Shown here: positions 54,957-63,661 of the stretch, piece by piece
Position numbering within the stretch: the first letter of the stretch is position 1
Layout of the letters: each line of letters opens with the position of its first letter
From: Thermoflexibacter ruber
GTDB lineage: Bacteria > Bacteroidota > Bacteroidia > Cytophagales > Thermoflexibacteraceae
DNA length: 64,000 nucleotides
Direction: 5' to 3'
NCBI RefSeq assembly: GCF_900113045.1
Contig: NZ_FONY01000016.1
Coordinates: 56,226-120,225 of the forward strand
Notes under the pieces: model-generated
Databases searched by the model: none
What the model saw: only the letters and a program-made list of their open reading frames with translations
Told to the model about the DNA's origin: nothing
Translations under genes and position numbers: made by a program

Positions 54957-55559
54957 ATGAAACAGCAATTACAAATTTTTACTGTTTCGGTATTGATTTT
55001 GTTCTGTGTTGGATATAAAATCAATGCTCAATCTGTAGAGTTTGCCTCCATTACTATCAAGCAACTACCTCAAAGCGTAGATGAATTTCTTGATTTAAGA
55101 GACCAATTAGCACAATCTCCTAACGGAGGTGCGGCTTGCTTTTTAGTAGCCTTAATAGTATATGCAAAAAATAATCATCTTGGGACTAAATTACTTACTA
55201 TCACCGTAGATAGAGAGTTCTTAGTACAAGGCAATAGCTATAATGGATTTCAGCCTCGCAGTACAGACTTAAACTTCATTAATGATTTATTAAAACAGAA
55301 GCCTTATTTCTTTCATGCGTATATATCAGCAAGTCAGTCAGACAGAGAATCTGCTTCGTTGAGTGGTGAGATTACTTTTGATTTTGTCCGTAATCCCCCC
55401 ACGGCGTACAAAGAAGGCAATGAGATACATCGGGTGTTGGTCAGGTGCAATGCTGATGCCAAGCCAAGAATGATTAAATTGAGAAAAGATTACAAAGATT
55501 TTTGGAAAGTTTATGATTGGAGTAGTATCTTAGCAGACTTTCCATCTAAAAACAATTAG
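54957..55559 (+). CDS. Secreted hypothetical protein (possibly DUF6935-like)
   Basis: This 200-aa protein has a signal peptide (IFTVSVLILFCVGYKINAQ). The mature part begins SVEFASITIKQLPQSVDEFLDLRDQ, then LAQSPNGGAACFLVALIVYAKNNHLG and a beta-rich second half with LSGEITFDFVRNPPTAYKEG, RVLVRCNADAKPRMIKLRKDYKDFWKVYDWSSILADFP. The NGGAA and WKVYDWSSIL blocks resemble DUF6935 in my memory, a family without known function; I am unsure. It sits 202 bp before the first SpoIIE phosphatase gene with no clear promoter pair between, so co-transcription is possible. Confidence 0.7.
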   Translation: MKQQLQIFTVSVLILFCVGYKINAQSVEFASITIKQLPQSVDEFLDLRDQLAQSPNGGAACFLVALIVYAKNNHLGTKLLTITVDREFLVQGNSYNGFQPRSTDLNFINDLLKQKPYFFHAYISASQSDRESASLSGEITFDFVRNPPTAYKEGNEIHRVLVRCNADAKPRMIKLRKDYKDFWKVYDWSSILADFPSKNN

Positions 55560-55761
55560 TTTCAGATTTCAAACTTCCCCTCTTACTTGTTTAACTCTTT
55601 TATTGCAAAGGAGTTATTTGCTGTTTTCAAAAGTTTTCTCAAAGAAAGATTTATTTTTGTGTTAAAATTTTTGTGCAGTATCATTTTAAAATTCTATTTA
55701 AAAATCTATATTTAGCACATCAAACTCAATAGAAGCATTTAGCTTTTTTAAATTTTCATAT

Positions 55762-58437
55762 ATGAAGAAAATTCAGCTATATTTTTTATTCTTTTTTTCT
55801 ATTTGCTATTCCCAACTTTTGGCTCAGGAGTTCACGCTGATAGGTAAACTTACAGATGAAAAAGGTAATACCATTACTGATGCTAAAGTATCAGTGGACG
55901 GTAGTGCTTTTGTAACTACTAATAAGCTGGGACAGTTTAAAATCACATTATCGAAAAAAATCAATAATCCTGATGAAGTAGTAGTATTAAAAAAGCATTA
56001 TAGGGTCAAAGAATATAGCTATAAACAAGATAAAGGACAGTTGTTTATCACCATGCAAACCTCCACGAGGTACTTTCAAGGACAAGTAAGCGATAATGCC
56101 AATCCTGTGAGAGGGGCAAAGGTGGTGATTGGGAACGTAAATGAAAAATCGCCTGCTATTACAGATGCTCGCGGTTTCTTTTCTCTCAATCTCCCAGAGG
56201 ATTTTCCTGTAAGCAGACAGACAAAAGTTAAGGTCAACAGCATGGAATTAGACTCAGATGACATGCAAGTCTTTGATGAATATGATTTTGTTTATATCAA
56301 ATTACCTAAGAAAAAAGCAATATCAGAAACTAAACAAAATGAGAATAATGCAAAAACTAAGAAAGAAACAACTACAAATGATGATGCGATTAGCGTAACA
56401 GCTTACTATGATGATTACTCACCAGCTAAAGGGCTAAAATTTGTAGTTGAGGGCAAGGAATATCAAACTGATGAGGAAGGGAAGTTTCAAATGGACGTAA
56501 ATGAAGTTGATGTAAGTAGGTTTGTCGTCTATGGTTATAATATTACCAAGTTTGATTTTGATAATGAAGGGAACTATGTATTCATAGTGATTAAGAGTGA
56601 TTCTGATAACCCTACGCCTGTGATGCCACGCAGAGAAACTTTGGATACCATGATTATAGACTATCAAAGAGATTTTAACCAGATAGTCAATGAGTTAGAG
56701 CTTCGCAAGCAACTTTTGTCAGAGAAAAGTGTGTACATCAGAGATGAGATAGAAAAGGTAAGTAATCGCTTATCACAAGAAACTAATATCACTCCACAGC
56801 AAAGAGTAAACTTGAAAAAATACTTGCATACATTAGAAACCGCACTGATAGCCAATGACTTAGAATATGAAATTGCCCAAGAGAAATCTAAAATACTCTT
56901 AGACAAACTCAAGATGACTATTTTGGAAAAAGATGAGTTAATCCAAAAAGAAGAAGAAGAAATCAAATGGCTAAAATACGAACTTATCATTTCTATTGTA
57001 CTTGCCTTAGTTTCAATTACTTCTGCCATATTCCTCTACCGCTTAGGAAAGAGATTAAAAAAACAACAAGAAGAAATCAAGAAACAAAAAGACGAGATAG
57101 AACATTCCTACAATAATATTAAAACTATCAGCGACATAGGTCAAAGAATCACAGCTACTCTGGATTTTAAAAATCTGGTCAGCACAGTAAACTCTTACTT
57201 ACCTTCTTTGGTAAATGCTTCTGTTTTTGGTGTAGGTGTATATAACGAGGAGGAGCAGAAAATAGAGTTTATGGATTTCCAAGGGACAGACCAACTGTAC
57301 CATTCAGAAGATATGAGTGATAGCAGAAGTTTTGCGGCTTGGGCTGTAAAAAATCAAAAAGAAGTAATTATAGGTGATGTAGCAAGTGAGTACAAAAAAT
57401 ACCTTAACTTATCTTCTTACTATCTCAATGCCAACCAGCCCCAATCTTTACTTTATGTACCTTTGGTAAATGAAAATCGTTCTGTAGGTGTAATTACAGT
57501 ACAACACCCCAATAAAAATACTTATTCGGAAATAGACGTAAGAATAGTAGAAACTTTAGCCGCCTATGTATCTGTGGCACTCTCTAACAGTAAAGCATAC
57601 GAGGTCATTCGCCGCAAGAATACAGATATTACTGATAGTATTCGCTATGCTCAAACTATTCAAGAAGCCATACTTCCTGACGACAAACAGTTAGATGAGT
57701 TATTCAGCGAGCATTTTATTATCTATCAACCCAAAGACATTGTTTCAGGAGATTTCTTCTGGTTAGATTACGTGCCAGCCTCCATCGCTAATGCCGAAGT
57801 AGATGCCAATGCTAAACCTACCAATTTTTCAGATGAGATATTCCTTGCGGTAGTAGATTGCACGGGGCATGGGGTTCCGGGTGGGTTTATGTCAATGGTT
57901 GCCAATCACTTGCTTGGGGAACTGGTCAATATCAAACGCATCTATGACCCTGCTAGCGTACTAACCCAATTAGACGTCAGAGTAAGAGAGGCACTCAAGC
58001 AATATGACAAACTCAATGATGATGGCATGGATATCTGCCTGTGCAGAGTAGAAAGAGTAGATGAAGATTTTACCAAAGTTACTTTTGCGGGGGCGAGGCG
58101 TCCCTTGTTCTACTATTCGCAGGTAACATCTGACTTAGAAGTGGTCTATGGCGACCGCCATTCTATTGGGGGCATGCACAGGAAAGAAAAAGAGTTTAAA
58201 AATCACGAAATTCTACTTAAAAAAGGGGATATTATCTACTTGACAACTGACGGTTTGGTCGACCAGCACAATGAACACAGAGAAAAGTTCTCTACCAAAC
58301 GTTTTCAAGAAATTATAGAAAGAATTGCTACACTGAATGCCAACGTGCAAAAATCTATGCTCGAGGAGGCATTGAAAGACCACATGAAAAATGAGGAGCA
58401 GAGAGACGATATTACCGTAGTAGGAATTAGGATATAG
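55762..58437 (+). CDS. Transmembrane SpoIIE/PP2C phosphatase with carboxypeptidase-regulatory-like sensor and GAF domain
   Basis: This 891-aa protein has a signal peptide (YFLFFFSICYSQLLAQ). Three beta-sandwich carboxypeptidase-regulatory-like repeats follow (~24-280; ITDAKVSVDGSAFVTTNKLGQF and two more), then a coiled coil (300-405), one membrane helix (~410-430), a GAF domain (~455-610) and a SpoIIE phosphatase domain (~635-891). Metal-binding acids are present: D699 (VVDCTGHGVPGG), D754/D757 (DGMDICL) and D830/D834 (TTDGLVDQ). It should be an active Ser/Thr phosphatase controlled by an extracytoplasmic signal. It stands just before a second phosphatase, and both probably feed SiaC. Confidence 0.9.
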   Translation: MKKIQLYFLFFFSICYSQLLAQEFTLIGKLTDEKGNTITDAKVSVDGSAFVTTNKLGQFKITLSKKINNPDEVVVLKKHYRVKEYSYKQDKGQLFITMQTSTRYFQGQVSDNANPVRGAKVVIGNVNEKSPAITDARGFFSLNLPEDFPVSRQTKVKVNSMELDSDDMQVFDEYDFVYIKLPKKKAISETKQNENNAKTKKETTTNDDAISVTAYYDDYSPAKGLKFVVEGKEYQTDEEGKFQMDVNEVDVSRFVVYGYNITKFDFDNEGNYVFIVIKSDSDNPTPVMPRRETLDTMIIDYQRDFNQIVNELELRKQLLSEKSVYIRDEIEKVSNRLSQETNITPQQRVNLKKYLHTLETALIANDLEYEIAQEKSKILLDKLKMTILEKDELIQKEEEEIKWLKYELIISIVLALVSITSAIFLYRLGKRLKKQQEEIKKQKDEIEHSYNNIKTISDIGQRITATLDFKNLVSTVNSYLPSLVNASVFGVGVYNEEEQKIEFMDFQGTDQLYHSEDMSDSRSFAAWAVKNQKEVIIGDVASEYKKYLNLSSYYLNANQPQSLLYVPLVNENRSVGVITVQHPNKNTYSEIDVRIVETLAAYVSVALSNSKAYEVIRRKNTDITDSIRYAQTIQEAILPDDKQLDELFSEHFIIYQPKDIVSGDFFWLDYVPASIANAEVDANAKPTNFSDEIFLAVVDCTGHGVPGGFMSMVANHLLGELVNIKRIYDPASVLTQLDVRVREALKQYDKLNDDGMDICLCRVERVDEDFTKVTFAGARRPLFYYSQVTSDLEVVYGDRHSIGGMHRKEKEFKNHEILLKKGDIIYLTTDGLVDQHNEHREKFSTKRFQEIIERIATLNANVQKSMLEEALKDHMKNEEQRDDITVVGIRI

Positions 58438-58614
58438 CATCTGAAGCCTTATGTGGGTTTTTAGAAAATATGATAGAGGTAAGTTTTTAATTAAAATGCC
58501 TATTTTATTTTGAAAAACAAGTATTTAACTTTAAACTTTCAATAAAACAGGCTAACTTTATATAGCCTCTATTATAAAAGGACAATTAAATAATTACAGA
58601 CTGAGGTTACAAAT

Positions 58615-61600
58615 ATGTTTAACGAAATCAAAATAGGCAGTAAGATTACCGCACTTCTACTCGCAGTAGTGCTATTGTCTGTTTTTGCTATCAGTTTCCT
58701 TTCTTATCGCCTAAGTAAAGATTCTATAGAGGAAAGGTATTGGGAAAGCCTTAAAGTAATGAGTAGCTTGAAAGCCAGCCAGTTGGAAGCTATTTTCCAA
58801 CAAGTAGAATATAATATCGACCTTGTCCGCGAGAGTGGGCGAGTAATAGAAAGTTTGGAGTTAGCTAACCGCTCTCGCTTAGCTGATAGCATATACCTTT
58901 CTGTTGCCAGAAAATTAGACGCATACTTATATCCTATACAAGAAATCTATCAGTATAAAAATATTCTACTTATAGACAGAGAAGGCAAAGTTATCTACCG
59001 CACCAATAAGAACCAAACTGATATTTTAGAAGGAGAAATTTTTGCTGACTACGAACAAATTAGGATTCATGCCAGCGAAGGTATCTACTTTGGAAGTCTG
59101 AACCTATATGCTAATACCAAAGATAGAGCCTATATGACGGTTTCTGCTCCCATTTATTCTAATGATAATCAACTCATTGGCTATGTAGTTACAGAGCTTA
59201 ACATGGACAAAATCTACGATATTGTCAATGAAACTACGGGACTACGACAAACAGGCGAAATGATATTAGCACGCCTTTCGGGAAATAAAATAGAATTTAT
59301 CAACAAACCGCGTAATTCAGAGTATTCTCTGCTGACTTACAGTGTCTTAACCCAAGATAAGAACTCAGAAGCCTTAGAAAAAGCAGTAAAAAAGATGACG
59401 GGTTACGGATTTGCCAAAGATTACAGAGATAAAGTTACTCTTTCTAACTGGACATATTTGCCTACAGTAGGTTGGGGACTTGTAGTCAAGATTGACGAAG
59501 ATGAAATCAACCAAGACTTGAACTACTTAGTCATTGCTTTTGTCCTGTCTGGCTGTTTTATTATCATTATTTCATTTACTGTTTCCTACCTATTCTCTAA
59601 GTTCCTCACTCAGCCACTTATCTCTTTGAGGAACACTCTCAATGTAGTAGCTATGGGGATTCTACCTGAGGCTGTCAAAAAAGAAAGTAATGATGAGATT
59701 GGGGAAATGGCAGTAGCTACGGCTGGTTTAGTTGCTGCCTTGCGAAGAACTGCTAATTTTGCTCATAGGATAGGTGAAGGAGATTATGATGCAGACTTCA
59801 AGCCGATGAGTGAGAATGATACGCTTGGCAATGCACTGATAACCATGCGAGATAGCATTCAATTAGCTGAGAAAAAAGATGATGAAAGGAATTGGATAAT
59901 ATCAGGAGTAGCTGAGATAGGGCAAATCCTTCGCTCACATAATAGAATAGATGAATTAGCTGACGCAGTCATTGCTTACATTACAGAAACAGTCAAAGCC
60001 GTGCAAGGAGCATTGTACATCGTCAATGAGCAAGATGGCGAAAAAATCATAGAACTTCAAGCAAGCTATGCGTATAGCAAAAAGAAGTACCTCAAAGCAT
60101 CGTTCAGGTTTGCGGAGGGACTGATAGGGCAAGCAGCGATAGAAGAAGATACTATCTTGAGAACAGAAATCCCAGACGATTACGTAACTATTACCTCTGG
60201 TCTGCTTGGGGATAGGAAACCCAAATGCCTACTGATAGTACCTCTCATCATAGACGATATAGTACATGGAGTAGTAGAGTTGGCAGGATTTGAGAAATTT
60301 AATCCAGTGCAAATCAAATTTGTAGAAGAAATTAGTGTAAGTATTGCTCGTACTATTTCCAATATTAAAGTTAATGAGCGTACCATTATGCTTTTGCAAG
60401 AATCTCAGCAAATGAGCGAAGAACTCCAACTTCAGCAAGAGGTACTTCGCCAAAATGCAGAGGAAATGGAAGCCACTCAAGAGGAATTACGCCGCACCAA
60501 CGCACGCTTGGAAGACCAAATTATGGAGGTAAAGCGTACCCAAAAAACTATGCAGGTACTCCTTGAAAATGCTTCGGAAGTAATTACTATTTATGAAAGT
60601 GATGGCAAAGTAAGGTACATTAGCCCTTCTGTAACACCTATCTTGGGCTATACTCCTGAGGAAATGATAGGAGTAAACGATATTGTCCATGTCCACCCCA
60701 ATAGTGCAGACTTGTACCAAAATATGTTCAGTCAGTTATTAGAATTCCCTGAGCAACAAGTAACAGTACAGTTTGAATACAAGAAAAAGAATGGAGATAC
60801 TATCTGGCTGGAAGCTACTGGTAACAACCTACTCTCTGACCCCGCTATTGGTGGAATTGTGATTAACTCGAGGGACATCACAGAACGAAGGCGTGCCGAG
60901 AGAGAAGCACGTATGCGAGGGCAAATGCAATCTTTGTCAGAAAACTCTCCTGACCTTATTACAAGATTAAACTTAGAAGGTACAGTATTCTACATTAATC
61001 CTGTCATTAGGAATTTGACGGGTTTAGTTCCTGAGGGTTTTGTAGGAAAAACAATTTATGAAACAGACTTGAATCCTCAAATTTTAGATAATTGGACGCA
61101 AATTATCAAACAAGTGAGCGAAACTAAGTCAAAGACGAAAATGGAAATGGCTTTTCCCTCTATTTATGGAGAACGCACCATGCAAGTCAATGCCATTCCA
61201 GAATACAATGAGAAAAAGGAATTAGAGTCTATCTTGATAGTTTCCAATGATATTACTGAACGCAAAGAAGCAGAATTAGAGATTTTGTCTGTAAATAAAA
61301 AAATTACCGAAAGTATCAATTATTCTAAGCGTATCCAGAGTGCCATTATTCCAGAAACCAAGCATATACAACAGTTTTTGCCCAACTCCTTTATTTATTA
61401 TAAGCCTCGCGATGTAGTAAGTGGAGATTTTCCTTGGTTTGCACATCAGGGAGAAAATATCTTGTATATTGCGGCTGTAGATTGTACAGGGCATGGGGTA
61501 CCAGGTGCGCTGATTTCTTTGATAGGCTATTTTATTTTGAATGACATCGTAAGTAAGCATGAGGATGTAAGTGCAGGAGAAGTTTTAGACCTCTTAGACC

Positions 61601-62064
61601 AAGGAGTAACTAAGACATTGAGGCAGGAAGATATGGACTCTTCTACTCGCGACGGCATGGACATAGGACTTTGCAAGATAAATCTCAAGAAAAAAGAATT
61701 TGAATACGCGGGAGCGCATAGACCTCTTTATTTAGTACAAAACACAGAATTAGTAGAAATAAAAGGAGATAGATTCCCTATCGGTGGAGGGCAGCATAAA
61801 AAAAGAACAAATTTTACTACCACAAAATTAGGATATAATAAAGGAGACCAACTATATTTGTTCTCAGATGGCTTGCCCGACCAATTTGGAGGCATGGGAG
61901 ATAACCTTATGAAATATTCTCCAAGAAAGTTGAGAGAAGTCATTATGGAGCATCAAGGAATAGATATGGACGAGATGCACCGAAAAATAGATGAATCTTT
62001 TGAAAATTGGAAAGGAAACCGAAAACAAACAGATGATATACTGTTAATCGGAGTCAAGTTTTAA
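58615..62064 (+). CDS. Cache-HAMP-GAF-PAS-PAS-SpoIIE phosphatase (SiaA-like)
   Basis: This 1149-aa protein has a first membrane helix at ~11-31 and a dCache sensor domain (~35-290). A second helix (~303-328) leads into HAMP (~329-385; FLTQPLISLRNTLNVVAMG), GAF (~445-585), a coiled coil, two PAS domains (~645-760 and ~770-885) and SpoIIE (~920-1149). Acids are D956 (VDCTGHGVPGA), D1013/D1016 (DGMDIGL) and D1085/D1089 (FSDGLPDQ). Pseudomonas SiaA has the Cache-HAMP-PP2C core; this version adds GAF and two PAS modules. The expected role is a membrane sensor that dephosphorylates the SiaC-like protein. It lies 178 bp after the first phosphatase gene. Confidence 0.92.
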   Translation: MFNEIKIGSKITALLLAVVLLSVFAISFLSYRLSKDSIEERYWESLKVMSSLKASQLEAIFQQVEYNIDLVRESGRVIESLELANRSRLADSIYLSVARKLDAYLYPIQEIYQYKNILLIDREGKVIYRTNKNQTDILEGEIFADYEQIRIHASEGIYFGSLNLYANTKDRAYMTVSAPIYSNDNQLIGYVVTELNMDKIYDIVNETTGLRQTGEMILARLSGNKIEFINKPRNSEYSLLTYSVLTQDKNSEALEKAVKKMTGYGFAKDYRDKVTLSNWTYLPTVGWGLVVKIDEDEINQDLNYLVIAFVLSGCFIIIISFTVSYLFSKFLTQPLISLRNTLNVVAMGILPEAVKKESNDEIGEMAVATAGLVAALRRTANFAHRIGEGDYDADFKPMSENDTLGNALITMRDSIQLAEKKDDERNWIISGVAEIGQILRSHNRIDELADAVIAYITETVKAVQGALYIVNEQDGEKIIELQASYAYSKKKYLKASFRFAEGLIGQAAIEEDTILRTEIPDDYVTITSGLLGDRKPKCLLIVPLIIDDIVHGVVELAGFEKFNPVQIKFVEEISVSIARTISNIKVNERTIMLLQESQQMSEELQLQQEVLRQNAEEMEATQEELRRTNARLEDQIMEVKRTQKTMQVLLENASEVITIYESDGKVRYISPSVTPILGYTPEEMIGVNDIVHVHPNSADLYQNMFSQLLEFPEQQVTVQFEYKKKNGDTIWLEATGNNLLSDPAIGGIVINSRDITERRRAEREARMRGQMQSLSENSPDLITRLNLEGTVFYINPVIRNLTGLVPEGFVGKTIYETDLNPQILDNWTQIIKQVSETKSKTKMEMAFPSIYGERTMQVNAIPEYNEKKELESILIVSNDITERKEAELEILSVNKKITESINYSKRIQSAIIPETKHIQQFLPNSFIYYKPRDVVSGDFPWFAHQGENILYIAAVDCTGHGVPGALISLIGYFILNDIVSKHEDVSAGEVLDLLDQGVTKTLRQEDMDSSTRDGMDIGLCKINLKKKEFEYAGAHRPLYLVQNTELVEIKGDRFPIGGGQHKKRTNFTTTKLGYNKGDQLYLFSDGLPDQFGGMGDNLMKYSPRKLREVIMEHQGIDMDEMHRKIDESFENWKGNRKQTDDILLIGVKF

Positions 62065-62196
62065 ATTTAGTTTAGACTTAGTTTTTTATTATCAAAAAAA
62101 GTTTTCTATATTAAGCCCAAATTTTCAGTAGTCCCTTGGAAAAGGCTATAAAATAGTGAGGCATTACTTTTGTCAATAGACCCATTGAGCTAATCT

Positions 62197-62751
62197 ATGA
62201 AGTATATTTATGACTTGCATAAAACCATGTTGAATCAAAACCTGATTTTGGTTTATGAAGGAGAATTTACCCAAGAAATTACCAAATCAGTACTAGCAAT
62301 GGCTGAGCGCAACATGGACTCTTTTGGCGAGGAAGCCGCTGTTAAGCGGAAAGTATTTAATATCATGGTAGAGTGTTTACAGAATGTTTCTAAACACGCT
62401 TTTAGCTATGAAACAGACACTTATGGGAAAAATAGTGCTATCTTTATGATAGGTAAACATCAAGACGAATACGTAATTACCTCAGGGAATGCTATCTTGA
62501 ATGAAGAAGTAGATGGGCTATTTGCAAAGTTGCAAAGTATTAATCAACTGGACAAAGAAGGTTTGAAAGAACTCTACAAAAGCATTATAAAAAGACCAGG
62601 TGGACTGACTGAGAAAGGCGGGGCTGGTCTTGGACTAATTGATATGGCAAGAAAGTCAGGAAACAAACTTGGTTTTAGTTTCGAACCCATTAATGAAAAA
62701 ATTACATTTTTTTCTTTAAGTACAAAAGTCTCGAGAAGCACAAAAGAATAA
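62197..62751 (+). CDS. siaB: SiaB-family protein kinase
   Basis: This 184-aa protein matches the SiaB family (histidine-kinase-like ATPase fold that phosphorylates Ser/Thr of SiaC). The N-box is VECLQNVSKHAF with E59, N63 and H67, and the ATP-lid glycines are in TEKGGAGLGLIDMARKSG near residue 138. It is the antagonist of the SpoIIE phosphatases upstream. A TACTTTTG -7-like box lies at 62165 but lacks a well-placed -33. It is separated from the phosphatase by 132 bp and from siaC by 78 bp, in the order phosphatase-kinase-substrate. Confidence 0.88.
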   Translation: MKYIYDLHKTMLNQNLILVYEGEFTQEITKSVLAMAERNMDSFGEEAAVKRKVFNIMVECLQNVSKHAFSYETDTYGKNSAIFMIGKHQDEYVITSGNAILNEEVDGLFAKLQSINQLDKEGLKELYKSIIKRPGGLTEKGGAGLGLIDMARKSGNKLGFSFEPINEKITFFSLSTKVSRSTKE

Positions 62752-62829
62752 ATGTAAACTATAAGTAAAAATTTTGAAAAAAACCTAAATATAGAATAAA
62801 CTGAAACTTAACATATACTTGATAAAAAA

Positions 62830-63195
62830 ATGTTAGAAGCAATCTATCTCGACGGCACAGAGGATACTCCAAAAATAGTCTTAGACAAAGCAAACAACGC
62901 TTTTGAGATTTCTGGTCGTTCTCTTCCAGAGGATGCAGCAGAGTTTTACGAGCCGATTCTAAATTGGCTCGAGAAATATGAAGGTCAGGAGAATCCAAAA
63001 ACCAACTTTATGTTTAAGTTAGAGTATTTCAACACGGCTTCTTCTAAGCTGATTCTTGATATTCTTTCTAAATTAGAAACCATAGAAGGAGCATCAGTTA
63101 CTTGGTTTTATCATGAAGATGATGAAGACATGGAAGAGGCTGGCGAGGAGTTTTCCGAATTAGTAGATATACCTTTTGACTTTAAAACGTATTGA
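62830..63195 (+). CDS. siaC: SiaC-family regulatory phosphoprotein (DUF1987)
   Basis: This 121-aa protein starts LEAIYLDGTEDTPKIVLD and carries FEISGRSLPEDAAEFYEPILNWLEKY, then FKLEYFNTASSKLILDILSKLE, the DUF1987/SiaC pattern. T69 in YFNTAS corresponds in position to the phosphorylated Thr68 of Pseudomonas SiaC. An acidic tail (HEDDEDMEEAGEEFSEL) follows. Unphosphorylated SiaC binds and activates SiaD in Pseudomonas; no GGDEF protein is adjacent here, so the target is unknown. A terminator closes the unit right after it. Confidence 0.9.
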   Translation: MLEAIYLDGTEDTPKIVLDKANNAFEISGRSLPEDAAEFYEPILNWLEKYEGQENPKTNFMFKLEYFNTASSKLILDILSKLETIEGASVTWFYHEDDEDMEEAGEEFSELVDIPFDFKTY

Positions 63196-63199
63196 TATG

Positions 63200-63247
63200 A
63201 AAATGCCTTAACTTGTTAGTAAACTAAGACAAAATAAGGCATTTTTT
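63200..63247 (+). terminator. Terminator after siaC
   Basis: An 11-bp stem (63200-63210 with 63235-63245; core ATGCCTTA/TAAGGCAT) around a 24-nt loop that can itself pair TTAGT with ACTAA, then a T-run (TTTTTT). It ends the Sia-like unit. Confidence 0.8.
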
Positions 63248-63287
63248 GTGTTTTTCATATTCTGAACAAATTTAGAACAATATTTGC

Positions 63288-63315
63288 TACTTGTACTTAA
63301 TGTTACTTGTGCTTA
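63288..63315. repeat. Imperfect 12-bp direct repeat
   Basis: TACTTGTACTTA (63288-63299) and TACTTGTGCTTA (63304-63315) differ at one position and are 4 bp apart. They lie in the ~240-bp AT-rich gap between siaC and the truncated gene and could be a protein-binding site. I see nothing else in this gap beyond the terminator. Confidence 0.4.
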
Positions 63316-63490
63316 TATTGTTGTTAATTTTTATAATGTTAGCTTAGCTATTTGCTTAACTCCTAAGTACATAGTGTTCAAATTAAAATCCCTTACTTAC
63401 TATTAATTTTTCTAAATTAGTTAATATAAAAAAAATCATCTGGGACTGGATAAATAATTTCCTCAGAGCGTTTTTATACACTAAATCTCT

Positions 63491-63661
63491 ATGAGTGAAG
63501 AGATACTTAAAGCCTTAACACAACTTTTTGCCATCATCTCTAAGCAAGATAGTGGTACTTCTACCATTGAAAGGGATTTTGTCATTAGCTTTTACGAGCA
63601 GGAACTTGCCAAAGAAATGGTGCCAGAGTATATTGCTTTGTATGATAACGTGAGTTATTGA
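63491..63661 (+). pseudogene. 5' remnant of a gene apparently interrupted by an IS982-family element
   Basis: An ATG at 63491 opens a 56-codon frame (MSEEILKALTQLFAIISK...VPEYIALYDNVSY) with good helical character, then stops at 63661, just before the IS-like region. From memory the start resembles the TerB-like N-terminus of large Bacteroidota ATP-binding-cassette/FHA-type proteins, which run to several hundred residues or more; I cannot confirm this. The short length and abrupt end next to a transposase argue for interruption. The remainder would lie beyond the window. It directly follows the Sia-like unit, so its product may be linked to that switch. Confidence 0.6.

Noticed and set aside
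62165..62172. Promoter for siaB based on TACTTTTG
   Set aside because: The -7 box is perfect, but the nearest TTG (62136-62138) is 26 nt away, outside the usual 17-23, so I do not list it as a feature.
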